64,000 bases of DNA from Macrobrachium rosenbergii (lineage: Eukaryota > Arthropoda > Malacostraca > Decapoda > Palaemonidae): assembly GCF_040412425.1 (NCBI RefSeq), contig NC_089766.1, forward strand, positions 49,881,297 through 49,945,296. The letters are read 5' to 3'. A model generated the notes under the pieces. It had not been told where the DNA came from. It saw only the letters and a list, made by a program, of their open reading frames with translations, and ran no database searches. This document shows positions 44,510-57,215 of this stretch, in pieces (position 1 is the first letter of the stretch; each line of letters begins with the position of its first letter). The position numbers were made by a program, and so were the translations under genes.

Positions 44510-44745
44510 AACTGGTCCACTGATATAGTGACTAGTGTCGTGACATGCCGATCAGATGTCGCGAGTTCGCGCCTTGCCCAGGGCGATGAATGAAATCACT
44601 GGCTCTGTATCATGATCAGTTACTGCTGCAGTGTTGGAGGGGGTCTGCGGTGGGAGGTTGAAACTAACATTCTTAGGAAGCTTCAATTTCAAGTCAATGG
44701 CCCCTTAGGTGTTCTTGTTCCATATGAATAGGTTTCATCTACCGA
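44510..44745 (+). repeat. tRNA-related SINE family D, copy 1
   Basis: The head 'tatagtgactagtg' (A-box-like) and 'cgcgagttcgcgcc' (B-box-like) are about 40 bp apart. The body is 'ctgtatcatgatcagttact' and the tail 'ccatatgaataggtttcat', followed by (AAT)n at 44749-44792. Copies are at 55.2 and 57.4 kb. Confidence 0.75.
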
Positions 44746-45182
44746 AATAATAATAATAATAGTAATAATAACAATAATAATAATAATAATAACCCCGCGA
44801 TCAGTCCTACATCAGTAATGGATCAGGTTATGAAGCCGTGTAATAACCACGGCAGAGTGCACGTAAAAATTAGCGAGCCCCATTAGTTCTGGAGACGTTC
44901 CTCGTCAAAAAAATAAGATAAAAAGCGCGAATGAGCATTTCCCGGGTTCTTTGACACGAAGATCAGACACCATTCAGTCACATCTGCCGTTTTTGCTGTA
45001 TGGATGACTCTGGATGGTCTTAACTGGGGCTCTGATTAATGGAACTTCTCAGGGAATGCTCGGGAGTCTGTGATATGAGTCTAGCCGAAGGGAAATGTTT
45101 GATGGGCATATGGACAGCATACTTTGAATTTTTTCAGATTCCTTAATTTTCTAACGTTCGTTTCGTTGCCGTCAACTGAACT

Positions 45183-45492
45183 GAAATGAATATTTAATTT
45201 AGGGCCAAAGGCCAAGCACTGGGGACCTTTGAGGTCATTCAGCGCTGAAACGGAAATTGACAGTAAAATATTTGAAAGGTGTAACAGGAGGAAAACCTCA
45301 AAGCAGTTGCACTATGAATCAATTGTTAGGAAAAGGTGGAACGTAAGATCGAAGAAAGGGAAAATGAAAGGAGGTACAGTACAAGGAACGAAAAGGTTGC
45401 AGCAAGGGGCAGAAGGAACGCTGCAAAGAACCCTAAGTATTGCCTACAGTGCACCGCATGAGGTGCAATGATGGCACTAACCGCCTACGGGG
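45183..45492 (+). repeat. Family B element, copy 10
   Basis: Full-length plus copy from 'aatgaatatttaatttagggccaaaggcc'. The mini-ORF shifts frame near its end relative to other copies. Confidence 0.85.
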
Positions 45493-46033
45493 CATTTAAG
45501 ATTTCACTGTACATATTTTGATTTTGGTGTGTTTACGCTGCATTAGTTACCTACGCAAATGCTCATGGGCTTATTTGCATATGTACGTGTGTTAAAATAT
45601 GGACCAAATGGAGGGTGAGCGAGAAATTACTATCCCCCATTTTATTCTTTAGCTTTCGAAGCCTGCAAAGCGTTTGTAATAATCCACAATTTTTAACAAA
45701 GAACGTCCAAAACCACCATTGCTAATTCATTATCAGTTACCCAGTACACATTTCACTTGGATTTGTTTCTCGTGAAGGTTCTATAATCACCCGTGATTCT
45801 CAGGAAGGATGTTACACGGAGGTTTCATCCTGATTCAACAGGGTCAAAGATTCTCGTGGCACTGACTTCTGATTTTTTTTTTTTTCTTTTGAATCTCAGA
45901 AATTTAGACTCAAATCTGCATCCATAAGAGGATACGTTAGTTCTATTGCCAAATCACAAATAATTCTTATATTTAACACATTTATATTCCAACAGAAATT
46001 TTGAAATGAACTGGAAAACAAGTAAACAATGCT
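45493..46033. other. No gene recognised
   Basis: AT-rich intergenic DNA. Confidence 0.45.
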
Positions 46034-46340
46034 ATTTTCTGTACAGCGTTTAATGCTGTATGAGCCGCAGCCCATGAAACCTTCAGCCACTGCCCGGTGC
46101 TGGCCTGTCCTATATCGTTGTCAGACGCACGATCATGGATAACTCTAATTTAAATAAAATAAAAACTAATGACGCTAGAGGGCTCCAATTTGGTATGTTT
46201 GATGATTGGAGGGCGGATGACCAACATACCAATTTGTAGCCCTCTAGCCTCAGTAGTCTTTAAGAGCTGAGGGCGGACAGAAAAAGTGTGGACGGACAGA
46301 CAAATAGTCATCTGAATAGTTTTCCTTTACAGAAAACTAA
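46034..46340 (-). repeat. Family A three-hairpin element, copy 5
   Basis: Minus copy truncated at the 'gcgccgaag' end. The central palindrome is at about 46163-46262. It forms an inverted pair with copy 6. Confidence 0.8.
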
Positions 46341-46737
46341 CACGGCTAAAGAGAACAAAGTTTATAATTGCACATGTGTGGTCGATCCATTATTTACCTT
46401 TAAAATAACCATAATCACAAGTTTTATTTATTTATTTATTTATTTTTGTCATGTTTGCCACATGTTGGTGGGTCGTATTATTCTGACTCCTCTCCCTCTT
46501 ATAATGGTGGACATTACTAAAATTCTAAGGTCACATTTCTGGAAAGAGAACTTGTCATTCAATTTCAGACTCCGCCGGATGGTGGAGGCTGTGCCTTTGT
46601 AGCGGCGCCATTAAAGTGATTCAAAATAGTCGACGCGTTTGTGATGTAATTTTCCCTTTCTTTCTTCTTTAGAGATTAGTGCTGAATAAAGTATTTCTTA
46701 TTATGATCACAGAGCATAATATTTCGATAATTTGTTT

Positions 46738-47128
46738 TTAGTTTTCCGTAAAAGAAAATTATTGTTCCGGCTTTGTCTGTCTGTCCGCACTTTTTCTGTC
46801 CGCCCTCAGGTCTTAAAAACTACTGAGGCTAGAAGGCTGCAAACTGGTATGTTGATCATCCACCCTCCAATCATCAAACATACCAAATTGCAGCCCTCTA
46901 TACCTTAGTAATTTTTAGTTGATTTTAGGTTAAAGCTAGCCATAATCGTGCGTCTGGCAACGATATAGGCCAGGCCACCACCGAGCCGTGTTTAAAGTTT
47001 CATGGGCCGCGGCTCATACAGCATTATACCAAGACCACCGAAAGATAGATCTATTCTCGGTTGCCTTGATTATACGCTGTACGGAAAAATCGATTGCGCC
47101 GGAGAAACTTCGGCGCATTTATCACTTG
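46738..47128 (+). repeat. Family A three-hairpin element, copy 6
   Basis: Complete plus copy, ending 'cgccggagaaacttcggcgcatttatcacttg', about 250 bp upstream of the gene C start. Confidence 0.85.
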
Positions 47129-47372
47129 TTTTAATTTGTTACGTATCGCGGGTTTTTCGGATACGTTCTACCACTCGTGACGTATGTAGGGCAAGACACC
47201 TCGGCCCTCTGGCGGTTCTGACCGAACCAAACGCATGTCGTCGAGAGGTTTAAAGACCCAGAAACTGTTGAGATCATTGGAAAGACGGCAGTGTTACCTC
47301 TATAATTCATTGCTTAAAATCAAAGAAATGTGCCAGTGATATAAGTTACCGTTACTATTGTGACTTGAAGGT

Positions 47373-49481
47373 ATGATGAGGATAATATTGTGCATTTATT
47401 CATCTTTGTCGTTTGTAGTTCCCGTATGCAGCAAAACTGTGATATTGAAAGATGTCGGTGTGGAAACCCTTATGAAATATGAGATGGAAAAGCTCTTGGA
47501 AGCGTTTTCTGAAAACTGGACGGGTTTTGAAGAAAGTCTGAGTGTTCCGGATAAAGTGGCCAACAGCGATCACTCCCCTTGGAAAATCAACGATGAATAC
47601 AACCCTGAAAATATCATGGTTCCTAAAACTTATAGTAAAATGCAGCGGTATGCAGATAACGAGAATAAGTGGAGAGCTTTTCATAACGTTACGAAAAGCG
47701 AGTCGCCATCTCAGTTCTCCGCCGCTTCCTCGTCCGGAGACGTCGGCTCGAAGGACCGAAGTAGAAAGAGAAGAAGAAGAGGAGGGAGAAAGTCTACGGA
47801 ATTTCACGCCCAAGAAGCCTCCCCCGTCAGGAGAAGATCTGCCCCAGAGAACTTATTCTTGAGGAAGAAGGAACCGCGCAGGTGTATGGGGACAGGATCC
47901 GCTTCAGTCTTCTCCGGGGCGAACGCTCTCAACTACATGAGCTTCCTGGTGACGGTGAGCGCCCTTATTCTCAACATCAACAACAACATCAATAACAACA
48001 ACAACAACAATAACAATAATAATAATAACAACGTGCAAAACAACAACGTCAATACGAATCTCAATGCCAACAACGCCAATCAGGTATCGTGACTTATTTA
48101 TTATATTTATCATTTCATATTTTCTGACATCATATCAGTTATACGTTATTATACGCCTTCATACCTGTATGTCATGCGTCCAAGATGCAATACATACATA
48201 CATACATACATACATACATACATACATACATACATACATACATACATACATGTACATACATACATAATTACATAAAAATTCAACGGTCCTATTTTGATAT
48301 AGTGACATGGTTCAGATTGCTAGACCTTAAAATTTTTGTTCTGATAATATTTTGTAGCTTTGTTTTGTCTTATTGAACTGCTGCTGTCCTTTTCTGCAGG
48401 TATTATTTTGGACACTGTCTCGTTGACTCTGACACTTGCCCTACTCCAGTTTACATTAAAAATCCTCTGTTCGTTGACTATCCCTCCCCCTCCATTGCAG
48501 AGTTTAATAATTCTCTTTTTGCTTCGATATTCCTGGCTTCCATTATCGTGTTTTTAGAAGTTAGGTCTATTGGTTCCTTAGGCATCAAAATTTTTTTTTA
48601 TTTTGCTTTACTTTACGATGTATCTTCAAAGTCCGGAATAATTTAGACTGGGATTGACTATTCCAGAGGCCTTTTCACATTATACATTTGTAGTTAAAGC
48701 TATTCATCAGCATTCCTTGAATAATTCCAGACATTATAGGAATAGGAATTCGGGCATGTCTGACTTTCTCCCCGTTCAAAATCATTTTCAGCTACAATAA
48801 CAAACAAGTAAGTTTCTTCGGCGCAATCGAATTTTCTGTACAGCCGCTACAGCTTATAATCAAGGCCACCGAAAATAGATCTATCTTTCGGTGGTCTCGG
48901 TATAATGCTGTATGAGCCGCGGCCTATGAAACTTTTACCACTGCCCGGTGGTGACCTATCCTATATCGTTGCCGGAAGCACGATTTATGGCTAACTTAAC
49001 TTTAAATAAAATAAGAACTACCAAGGCTAGAGGGCTGCAATTTGGTATGATTGGTGAGTGGAGGGTGGATGATCAACATAGCAATTTGCAGCCCTCTAAC
49101 CTCAGTAGTTTTTAAGATCTGAGGGCGGACAAAAAAACAAAACTTAACTTTTTCTTTTACAAAAATAAAAATTTTTATATTTTTTCTTTTCCAGATCAAT
49201 ATCATGCCACCAGGACGTCGAAAAAGACGAAACTCTGAGGATTCAAAGAGATCCCACAGTGCATACCAGTGTAGGGGACCAGCAAGGTATAAAAGTTACC
49301 TTTTAGGTTAATTATTGAGAAATATAATTGAAATATTTATGGGAGAGAGTTATAAAAAAAGGTTTCTAACACTTTACTTGTCACCCTCGACAGCAGACAC
49401 CTCTCAGATGCCACCGATGTCCTGACGAAGGCGCTGACGGAAGGACCGACATATCTTCGCAAGATAAAGACTCATCACTGA
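47373..49481 (+). CDS. Gene C: Asn-rich secretory protein
   Basis: Three-exon model, about 296 residues: 47373-48083, 49195-49286 and 49394-49481. Intron 1 is phase 0, intron 2 phase 2. Start at an ATG pair; residues 1-20 are a signal peptide. A helix with Trp (EAFSENWTGFEE) is followed by an acidic spacer, then strongly basic clusters (RKRRRRGGRK, PVRRR, EPRRC at 167-171), hydrophobic 179-201 and an Asn run that includes 14 consecutive Asn (207-220) and ends NANQ. Exon 2 opens INIMPPGRRKRR with one Cys; exon 3 encodes a helix (DATDVLTKALTEG) and ends KIKTHH. Exons 2+3 total 177 coding bases after intron 1 excluding the stop, the same as gene D. The exon 3 acceptor is a CAGCAG tandem, so one residue may vary. 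Confidence 0.78.
48190..48272. repeat. (CATA)n microsatellite
   Basis: About 16 units in intron 1 of gene C. Confidence 0.95.
48805..49170 (-). repeat. Family A three-hairpin element, copy 7
   Basis: Complete minus copy in intron 1 of gene C. Its far end lies about 25 bp from the exon 2 acceptor at 49194, so it occupies most of the 3' part of the intron. Confidence 0.85.
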
Positions 49482-49668
49482 CGCATACAAGATTGAGTCT
49501 CAGCTTCCAGTACTTTCCAGGGATAGTTGCCAGAACGCAGCCAGAGAAGTCAGAGCTTCTGAGTGATTTTCCAGGTGGCATTTGGTCTCTTGTGTTGAAC
49601 ACCTACTCCATTAAAGGTGACATTGTTCATTAATTATCTTGACATTTTTATTTCTTCCTTCGTCATTT

Positions 49669-49674
49669 ATTAAA
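49669..49674 (+). promoter_or_regulatory. Candidate poly(A) signal of gene C
   Basis: ATTAAA about 190 bp after the stop. It is the common variant of the canonical hexamer. Confidence 0.3.
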
Positions 49675-49827
49675 TGTTATTCTTGTCCTTCACTATCTGT
49701 TGACTTTTAACACTATTTATTGAATGAAAATTTATGTTTAAAACTGCTAACCCCTTATATTTGGAGGACTCCATATTTGCAAAAGCAACGGTTGAAGAAA
49801 AATGAATGCTACTTCGAGAGAATTACC

Positions 49828-50141
49828 TCCGTAGGGGGTTAGTGCCGTCAGTGCACCCCATGCCGTGTACTGTAGGCATTACTTAAGGTTCTTTGCAGCG
49901 TGCCTTCGACCCCTAGCTGCAGCCCATTTCGTTCCTTTTACTGTACCTCCGTTCATATTCTCTTTCTTCCCTCTTACTTTCCAACCCTCTCCTGACAATG
50001 GTTCATAGTGCAACTGCGAGGTTTTCCTCCTGTTACACCTCTCAAACCTTTTTACTTTCAATTTCCCTTTCGGCGCTGAATGACCTCATTGGTCCCAGTG
50101 CTTGGCCTTTGGCCTAAACTCTATATTCACTTCAATTCAAG
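49828..50141 (-). repeat. Family B element, copy 11
   Basis: Full-length minus copy between genes C and D. The mini-ORF is open for about 60 codons and ends AAKNLK. Confidence 0.85.
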
Positions 50142-51537
50142 AAAATGACCTCAACTGGAAGGGATGGAATAGTTTATGCTTGAACTTGAGATAATACTGA
50201 GTTGGTTAGTTTGCGTGGCTGACGGGGACAGTAACCTACAAAAACGAAAAGAGAGAATGACTAGGGCAGACCCATAGACCCATTTCATATTCTGGGTTCT
50301 CTCTGAGGCCCCTGGTCGTTCTGAAATTTCGGCCCGGGACTGAGAAAAGTTCCAGGGAATAGAAAATAAAATCGTGAAAAGAATGCTGAGCAAAGATTAA
50401 ATGGATCTTTCCTAGATAGTGACCTCAAGGGTTTTTAGGGGTCGTTATCTAGGACTAATATTTGTTGGAGGTCATTATCTTTATGATATTTACAGTCTTC
50501 TGTTTATGTTTATACGGTCATTCCCAACAGCCTTAGACTAAACACGCCTCAAAGGTGGATACATACCAGGTTAAAACCCTTTGGGGGTCACTATCCAGAA
50601 AAGATCCGATTAAATAATCAAGAACATTTGCCTAAACATTGTGCATTTTCATGAACCATCGCAGCACTGACCACAGAAACATCAAAAATGTCCTGAGACT
50701 GCAAATCTTCACCAGTGGCTGAGCAATTTATTCATCAAAATGTCCATTCCCCAAAAGTCACATTCTTATCTCTTCCAGAATCTAATCACAAGTTGCCAAT
50801 CCCTACGTCCACTTTTTGTAAAAATTTCCATGAAATCCCACATATAACTTCTTGTGTAATCCAGCTCAAAAATAACCCAGCAAACAGAACGCAAAATGTA
50901 ATCATCCAGTCGGAGGTAATCAGTTACACGGCAATGTGGTATTAGTACCATAGGAAGTTTTTATTCTCTAGAAATAAGTCCATTGTTATTGTAGACGTAT
51001 CAGAAAACTCACTCAGTGTCACAGGAATCTTACAGAAACGGCAGTCAGTTCAAAACTAAATAACTGTTCACGTGATTTGTTAAAGGAAATATGCTTTTTT
51101 CCTTAAATTCCACCACAATTTTTATCAATCAGAAAACGAAAAGAAAGAAAACAGGGGAAGGGAATAGCAAATGAATAGATATAAAATCAACAAACAAACT
51201 AACATAATACTTGAATGGCTTGGGAACATTTCCCACCAGCGCCAGCAAATGACAAAGAAGTTCTTTTAAGATAACCATTTAAATCTCCCAAACCTGACCA
51301 GAGCGTTTGACTCTACAGAGACTTGAACCTGATCAGAAAGCTTGAACCCGCAGAGACCTGACCAAAACGTTTGATTGCCCAGAAACTGCGCCAGATCGTT
51401 TGAATTCCCAAAATTTAACTAAAAAAGCTGATTCTTCAGCAGTCCAAGTCGAAAAAGCTTGAGAAATCTGACCCAGAGGGTTTAAATCAACTGAAATTTG
51501 ACCGTATGAATATTAGCTAGATTACAAGTCGTAAAGA
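50142..51537. other. Intergenic; degenerate tandem at 51.3-51.5 kb
   Basis: No gene. About four to five imperfect copies of a unit of about 45 bp ('cctgaccaga.cgtttga') lie at 51294-51510. Confidence 0.45.
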
Positions 51538-51834
51538 GAATAGAATTTAGGCCAAAGGCCAAGTGCTGGGACATATATGAGGTCATTCAGCGCTAAAACG
51601 CAAATTGATAGAGAAAGCTTTGAAAGGTTTAACAGCAGGAAAACCTTGCAGTTGCCCTATGAATCAATTGTTAGGAGAGGGTGGAAAGTAAGATGGTAAG
51701 AAGAGAATACGAATGGAGGTGCAGTAAAAGGAATGAAAAGGGTTGCAGCTAGGGGCCGAAGGGACGCTGCAAAGAACCTTCAGTAATACCTATTGACGGC
51801 ATTACCCGGCCCCCTCCCCCGCCCCCTGCGGGGT
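51538..51834 (+). repeat. Family B element, copy 12
   Basis: Plus copy from 'tagaatttaggccaaaggccaag' with a GC-rich end 'cccggccccctcccccgccccctgcgggg'. Confidence 0.85.
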
Positions 51835-52261
51835 AAAGTTGTGAGTCCAAGAGTCTAGAGGTAAATGTTTGACTTTTAAGGGGTCAACTCAGGCAAATAC
51901 TTCTGGTTTTCGATTGATCCCAGAGACGAATTCCCTCACAGAAAAACAGAAATACAAATAAGTAATCACAAACACATACACACACGCCTTTAAGTACTTT
52001 CGTATTGTTGTACTTTTATCATTCTAATTATTTTATTTACATGCAAATGTCTTTTTTTTTTATTAATTTCCTTTACTGACTTAGCTTAGGAGCAACAATA
52101 AACAAAGACTTGAGGTTTTATTGTCTGTAGTTCTCACTGCCACTTTCAGATATTTTTTCAGTATGTTGTAGTCTAAAAGGCCTGAGATTAACGTGTCCCG
52201 TGTAAAAAAAGTTTATCGTGTTATTATATGGCGAAAATAACATGATTTCACAATTACTCCT

Positions 52262-52265
<4 letters not shown>

Positions 52266-52314
<49 letters not shown>
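52266..52314. repeat. (GA)n microsatellite
   Basis: About 24 units, about 500 bp upstream of gene D. Confidence 0.95.
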
Positions 52315-52318
<4 letters not shown>

Positions 52319-52803
52319 GACAGCAACATCTGTTTCAGAGTCAGCTGCCAATGCTGCTTATATCGGCAACAAGCGAGACAATGAAGTACGTTCCCACAAA
52401 AAAAATCGAGTGGTCGTTCAAGAATATGATCGGCGTAGATAGAAACAGCTGACACTAAACAGCCGGTAACAGAGGAAATGTCAAACAAATCAGAGGTAAT
52501 AGTGCGTATTTTTTTACACATAATTCCACAGCGCACGCGCTCGCCATACTGTGCAAGCACACATATGAACATGCGCCGCGTAGATTGGTAAAGTAGGTTA
52601 AGATGTCAGCGTAGACTGGCAACTCGCCATCACCCCTGGAGTTCGTTCTGAAAGGGTCCAACACTGTTGAGACCACCGTGAGTTCTTGGGGGAAATTTAT
52701 GGACGACAGAAAACCGCAGTTGTTCTTCTGACTTCGTTCTGTTGTTGACTGGACTGCTGGTGAAGAGGACTGTAGACTATAGTCCTATAAAGACTGTGCA
52801 GCT

Positions 52804-53711
52804 ATGCTGATTTCGTCTGTGACAGTTATTGCCTTGTTCGTAGAAGCCACTTGGGCTGCCACGTCTCCGATTGCTCTAGACGCATTCCGTCAGGCGAGTG
52901 TCAACGACGTCGCTTCTCAGATCGAGAGACAGATGGGTGAGCTACTTGAACTGTTCGAGGTGGAGTGGGACTTGGTAAACAAAGACCTCGAGTCACTTCC
53001 GTTATCAGTTGACGATTCGATAACGCAGCGTTTTAGAAGCGTCAAGGAGGCCTCGCCGTCACGTGATTCGCAGGGGAAAACTAACGGCGCAGCCTTAGAA
53101 GCGAGCGGGATCGTCGACAAAGGCCAGGATAGAAAAACAGCTAATGTCAATGGAAGCTTCGGAGACGTTCCACTCGGAGATTCCTCGGTGGGCGGGGATG
53201 ACCAGCACATTGAGAGAGAAGAGTCACGCCCCACCACGCTGAGTGATTTAGCCGAGATCCCCGAGGCCAAAGAGCGTCGGGAGAGACAGGCCCCTCCCAA
53301 CGCCATCTACCGTCGCCAGCAGGGGCGACTGCGACCCTGCAGGAGCAGAGATGGAACCAGCTCTGTTTTCGCCGGGAGCAACGCCATGTCTTATATAAGC
53401 TTCCTCGCCAACGTTATGGCGCTCGTTCTGAACATCAACAACAACGTTAATAATAACAACAATAACAACAACATCAACAGCAATAACAACATAGACAACA
53501 ACAATGCCAACCTGAACGTCAATAGCAATAACGTTAACCAGGTGAGACGTCAATGTCGTTATTTATTTGGACTTTAATTCCACCTTATGTATTTATATTG
53601 CTCTATAAAGATATTGATTTTCTTAATAACTAAATCAATTTCCCGGGCAAGACATTAATGTTCTAATTAAAATATCAAGAAAGTTATAGAATGATGGTAA
53701 TTACACCTATC

Positions 53712-53772
<61 letters not shown>

Positions 53773-55580
53773 AAATGTATATTTGTAATTTTTTCTCCAA
53801 GACTAAGTAAAAAATAGCTCTGCACTTAGACTTGTCGTCGTCCAACCCGTGCCAGCCTCTCTCCCAACTGCCCCTTGTTGTAAATGTAGATTGGAGGTAC
53901 CTTGGTCAGTGCTGAAATGGCACTTAACGTCCCTTGGGTCGGTACTTTCCGTCTCAACCTTTTCTCATTTTAAAAGTATGAGTACACTAAAGATAATACA
54001 ATGATAGAAGCTGCCTCTTTCATAACATTTAATGATTCTGTAAATACCGGCGTTATAAGACCTGTATTTTTTTATGAATTCTGTTGGTATGACATTTCCA
54101 AACGGGAACATGGAAGTGGAAATCAGTTATCGTGTTATTTTTCTCTCAGGTAAATTAGTTTTTGGTTTTCTGTAAAAGAAAATTATCGTGAAGGCTTTGT
54201 CCGCCCGTCCGCACTTTTTCTGTCCGTCCTCAGGTCTTAAAAACTGCTGAGGCTAGAGGGCTGCAAATCGGTATGTTGATCATCCACCCTCCAGTCATCA
54301 AACATACTAAATTGCAGCCCTCTGGCCTCAGTAGATTTTGTTTTATTTAAGGTTAAGATTAGCTATGATCGTGCGTTTGGCAGCGCTTTTCGGAGGCGTG
54401 CGACGGACCTTGACCGCATCTGAGGAGCAATTGAGAGCTGGCCGGTGGTAGTTGATAGCTTTATACAGCATTATACGCTGTACAGAAAACTCGATTCCGC
54501 CGAAGAAACTTCGACGCATTTTTTACTTGTATTTTATAGTCGTGTTGTTTAAATTTTACGGTAAATTCAGTAAAATATCAGTGCTTGAAGAAATGATTCG
54601 TGTGTTTCAGGTCAACATCATGCCGCCTGGAGGGAAGCGCCGTCGGCGACGGGGTTTTGATGCCAAAAAATCACTGGCGACTCGCTCGACCTGTCAGCCT
54701 CACGAGAAAGGGTAAGACTAACATTTTCGTCAAGACAGTCGCATTTCTTTTTCTTTTATTTCTGGCAAATGCCTCCGTTTGGTTAAGGGACCATTTGCAT
54801 GTGGAAATGTTCGAGTCATTTTTAAATAACTGAACAATGTATGATTGAAATTTTAAAGGTACCATTTGAAGGAAGAAAATGAACAACCAAATTATTGTTG
54901 CGTCCAACAGTGAGGGAACAAACCACGGGCTTTTAATCGGTCTATGGTTTTGTACCTGGGTAGTGGCACAATCTTCCACGGCATATCTTTTTTGAGTGTC
55001 ATCATCAAGAGTTTCTTCTTTTTATCAATCTTTGTATCCTCTTGTTAACAGAAATATTAGTTCACTCGTCACGTAGATCATATACCTTATCAATAGCAGA
55101 TATTACAATTGATTTATTAACCTTTTTATGAAGCAATTCTAGCCCAACCTAGATGAATCCTTCGATAAAGAATGAAGCTGGGAATAAGAACGAATGTTAT
55201 TTATTATTAAATCAGTAGATGAAACCTATTCACATGGAACAAGCATAACCAAAGGGGCCACTGACTTGAAATTCTTCAAGCTTCCAAAGAATATGTTGGT
55301 TTCAACCTCCCACTGCAGCAGACCCCACGCTGCAGCAATAACTGATCATGAACAGAGCTAGTGATTTTTCATCGCCCTGGGGCAGACGCGAACCCACCGA
55401 CATCTTGAGGACACGGCATAAAAATCACTTTTTCTAACCACCTATACTCAAGCGGACCAATTATGAAATTTTCCAAATAAAATACGTGATGTATTGTTTT
55501 TTGATTACACACGGAAGACTGATGAAGATTCATTCATTGCCTGAACAAGAATATATACAACTATATATATTTTCTAATGA

Positions 55581-55620
<40 letters not shown>

Positions 55621-57184
55621 CGAAGGGAAAACAAGCACAAGCATTCTTTGCAGCGTGCCTTCACACACAGATGCAACGGAATATTCAAGTTTGTACTATA
55701 CATAATTATATGCTGATTGCTTAATGAACTATCCAATAACATTAATCTTGATTCCAGAACTTTTGCTGAATTATTTCAAAAGTTTTAATGTCAATGAGTT
55801 TCAGAAAATAAAAATAACCTAAAAATGATCCAGTGTTTGGCAATTGGTTTTCTAAATTCTAGCTAATAATCAGTTCAGCCAGTTCAAAGTAGAATCTAAA
55901 AGCACCTTGGTGGTCATACCTATAATGAACATGACGTTTGCTGCAGCCCAAAAGTTTTATCTTTTTGTACAGCAAAAAGCCCCAAGTTTTAGGCAACATA
56001 AAGGCGTTACCTTCTTTCTCTCAGTTCCAGACAGGTTATCGATCATGACTATCTTTAACAATTAATAAAATAAATGGAATTTCTTGTCGAGAATGCTCAT
56101 CGGGCTGTTCCCAATTAGTGGCATGTTTGATGATTGGTAGGATGGATGATCAACAAACCAACTATTTGCCCGTATAGCCTAATAAAATGATTTCAAGATC
56201 TGTTGGAGGACAGAAAATGTGGTGACGTGTTTTTCTTTGCCACCTGGATGTATGCTAGTTGTTCCCCCACAGAAAACTGGAAAAAAATCAGCCGATGTTT
56301 CTTAGGTGCAATCAGATTGTTGTAGATAATAAAATATGGATATTTAAAAATTCAAAGAAACTTTAAAAATGAAACTTCTCCAGTAATGGTGGCCTAGAAA
56401 TAATGAGATGGCTTTTATCTGTCACGATCCACCTTTGATCTTAAATAAAAACTACTGAGGCTAGAGGGCTGCAATTTGGTATGTTTGATCATCCACCCTC
56501 CAATCATCAAACATACCAAATTGCAGCCCTCTAGCCTCAGTAGTTTTTATCTTATTTAGAGGGTTACGGACAGACAAAAAGATCTCATTATTTCGCATCT
56601 GGCAGCGCCTTTTAAGGTTTCTTTGAACAACACAGGCCACCACCGGGCTGTGGCTAAAAGTCGTGGCCGTGGCTGAGTTTTTGGGCTAGTGGCTGAGAGT
56701 TTCATGGCATTATAGTCTGCCCAGAAAACTTTTTGCACCCCGCAGAAACATCGGCGCATTTTTTTCCAATAATGGGCTGCATGTTGGTACAACTACCATC
56801 CTCATCCAGGCAAGCAAAGAAAAAACACGTCACCACATTTTCAGAGAAAAGACTTTCAACAATTCCGTGAAATCATTTTATATAGACAGCCCACCACCGA
56901 GCCGTGGCTAACAGGTTTGAGAATAAACATGCATTCAGCATACTCAGAGCGAGAGAGACAGGCACTAATGGGAACACACGATGAGCATACTCTGACACAG
57001 AATACTCCATTTCTTTATGAAACTTGTGAATTGTGGTTTTTACTTACGATAACCTTAATTTCTTTCTGAGAGAAAGATTAACGCCTTATGTTGCCTGAAA
57101 TAATTCAGCGCTTTTCTGGAATTACAAAAAGATTAAACTTTTGGCTTCCTTAGAAAACGTGGAGCAGTTTTATATGTTCTTGCA

Positions 57185-57215
<31 letters not shown>

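Noticed and set aside
47904..48113. Val/Ile/Asp-rich antisense frames opposite the poly-Asn exons, also at 40050-40505 and 53248-53553
   Set aside because: Shadows of the Asn codons (GTT/ATT reversed) on the other strand.
52786..52792. TATAAAG just upstream of gene D as a TATA box
   Set aside because: Only 12 bp before the start codon, too close to be the promoter of an mRNA with a normal leader.
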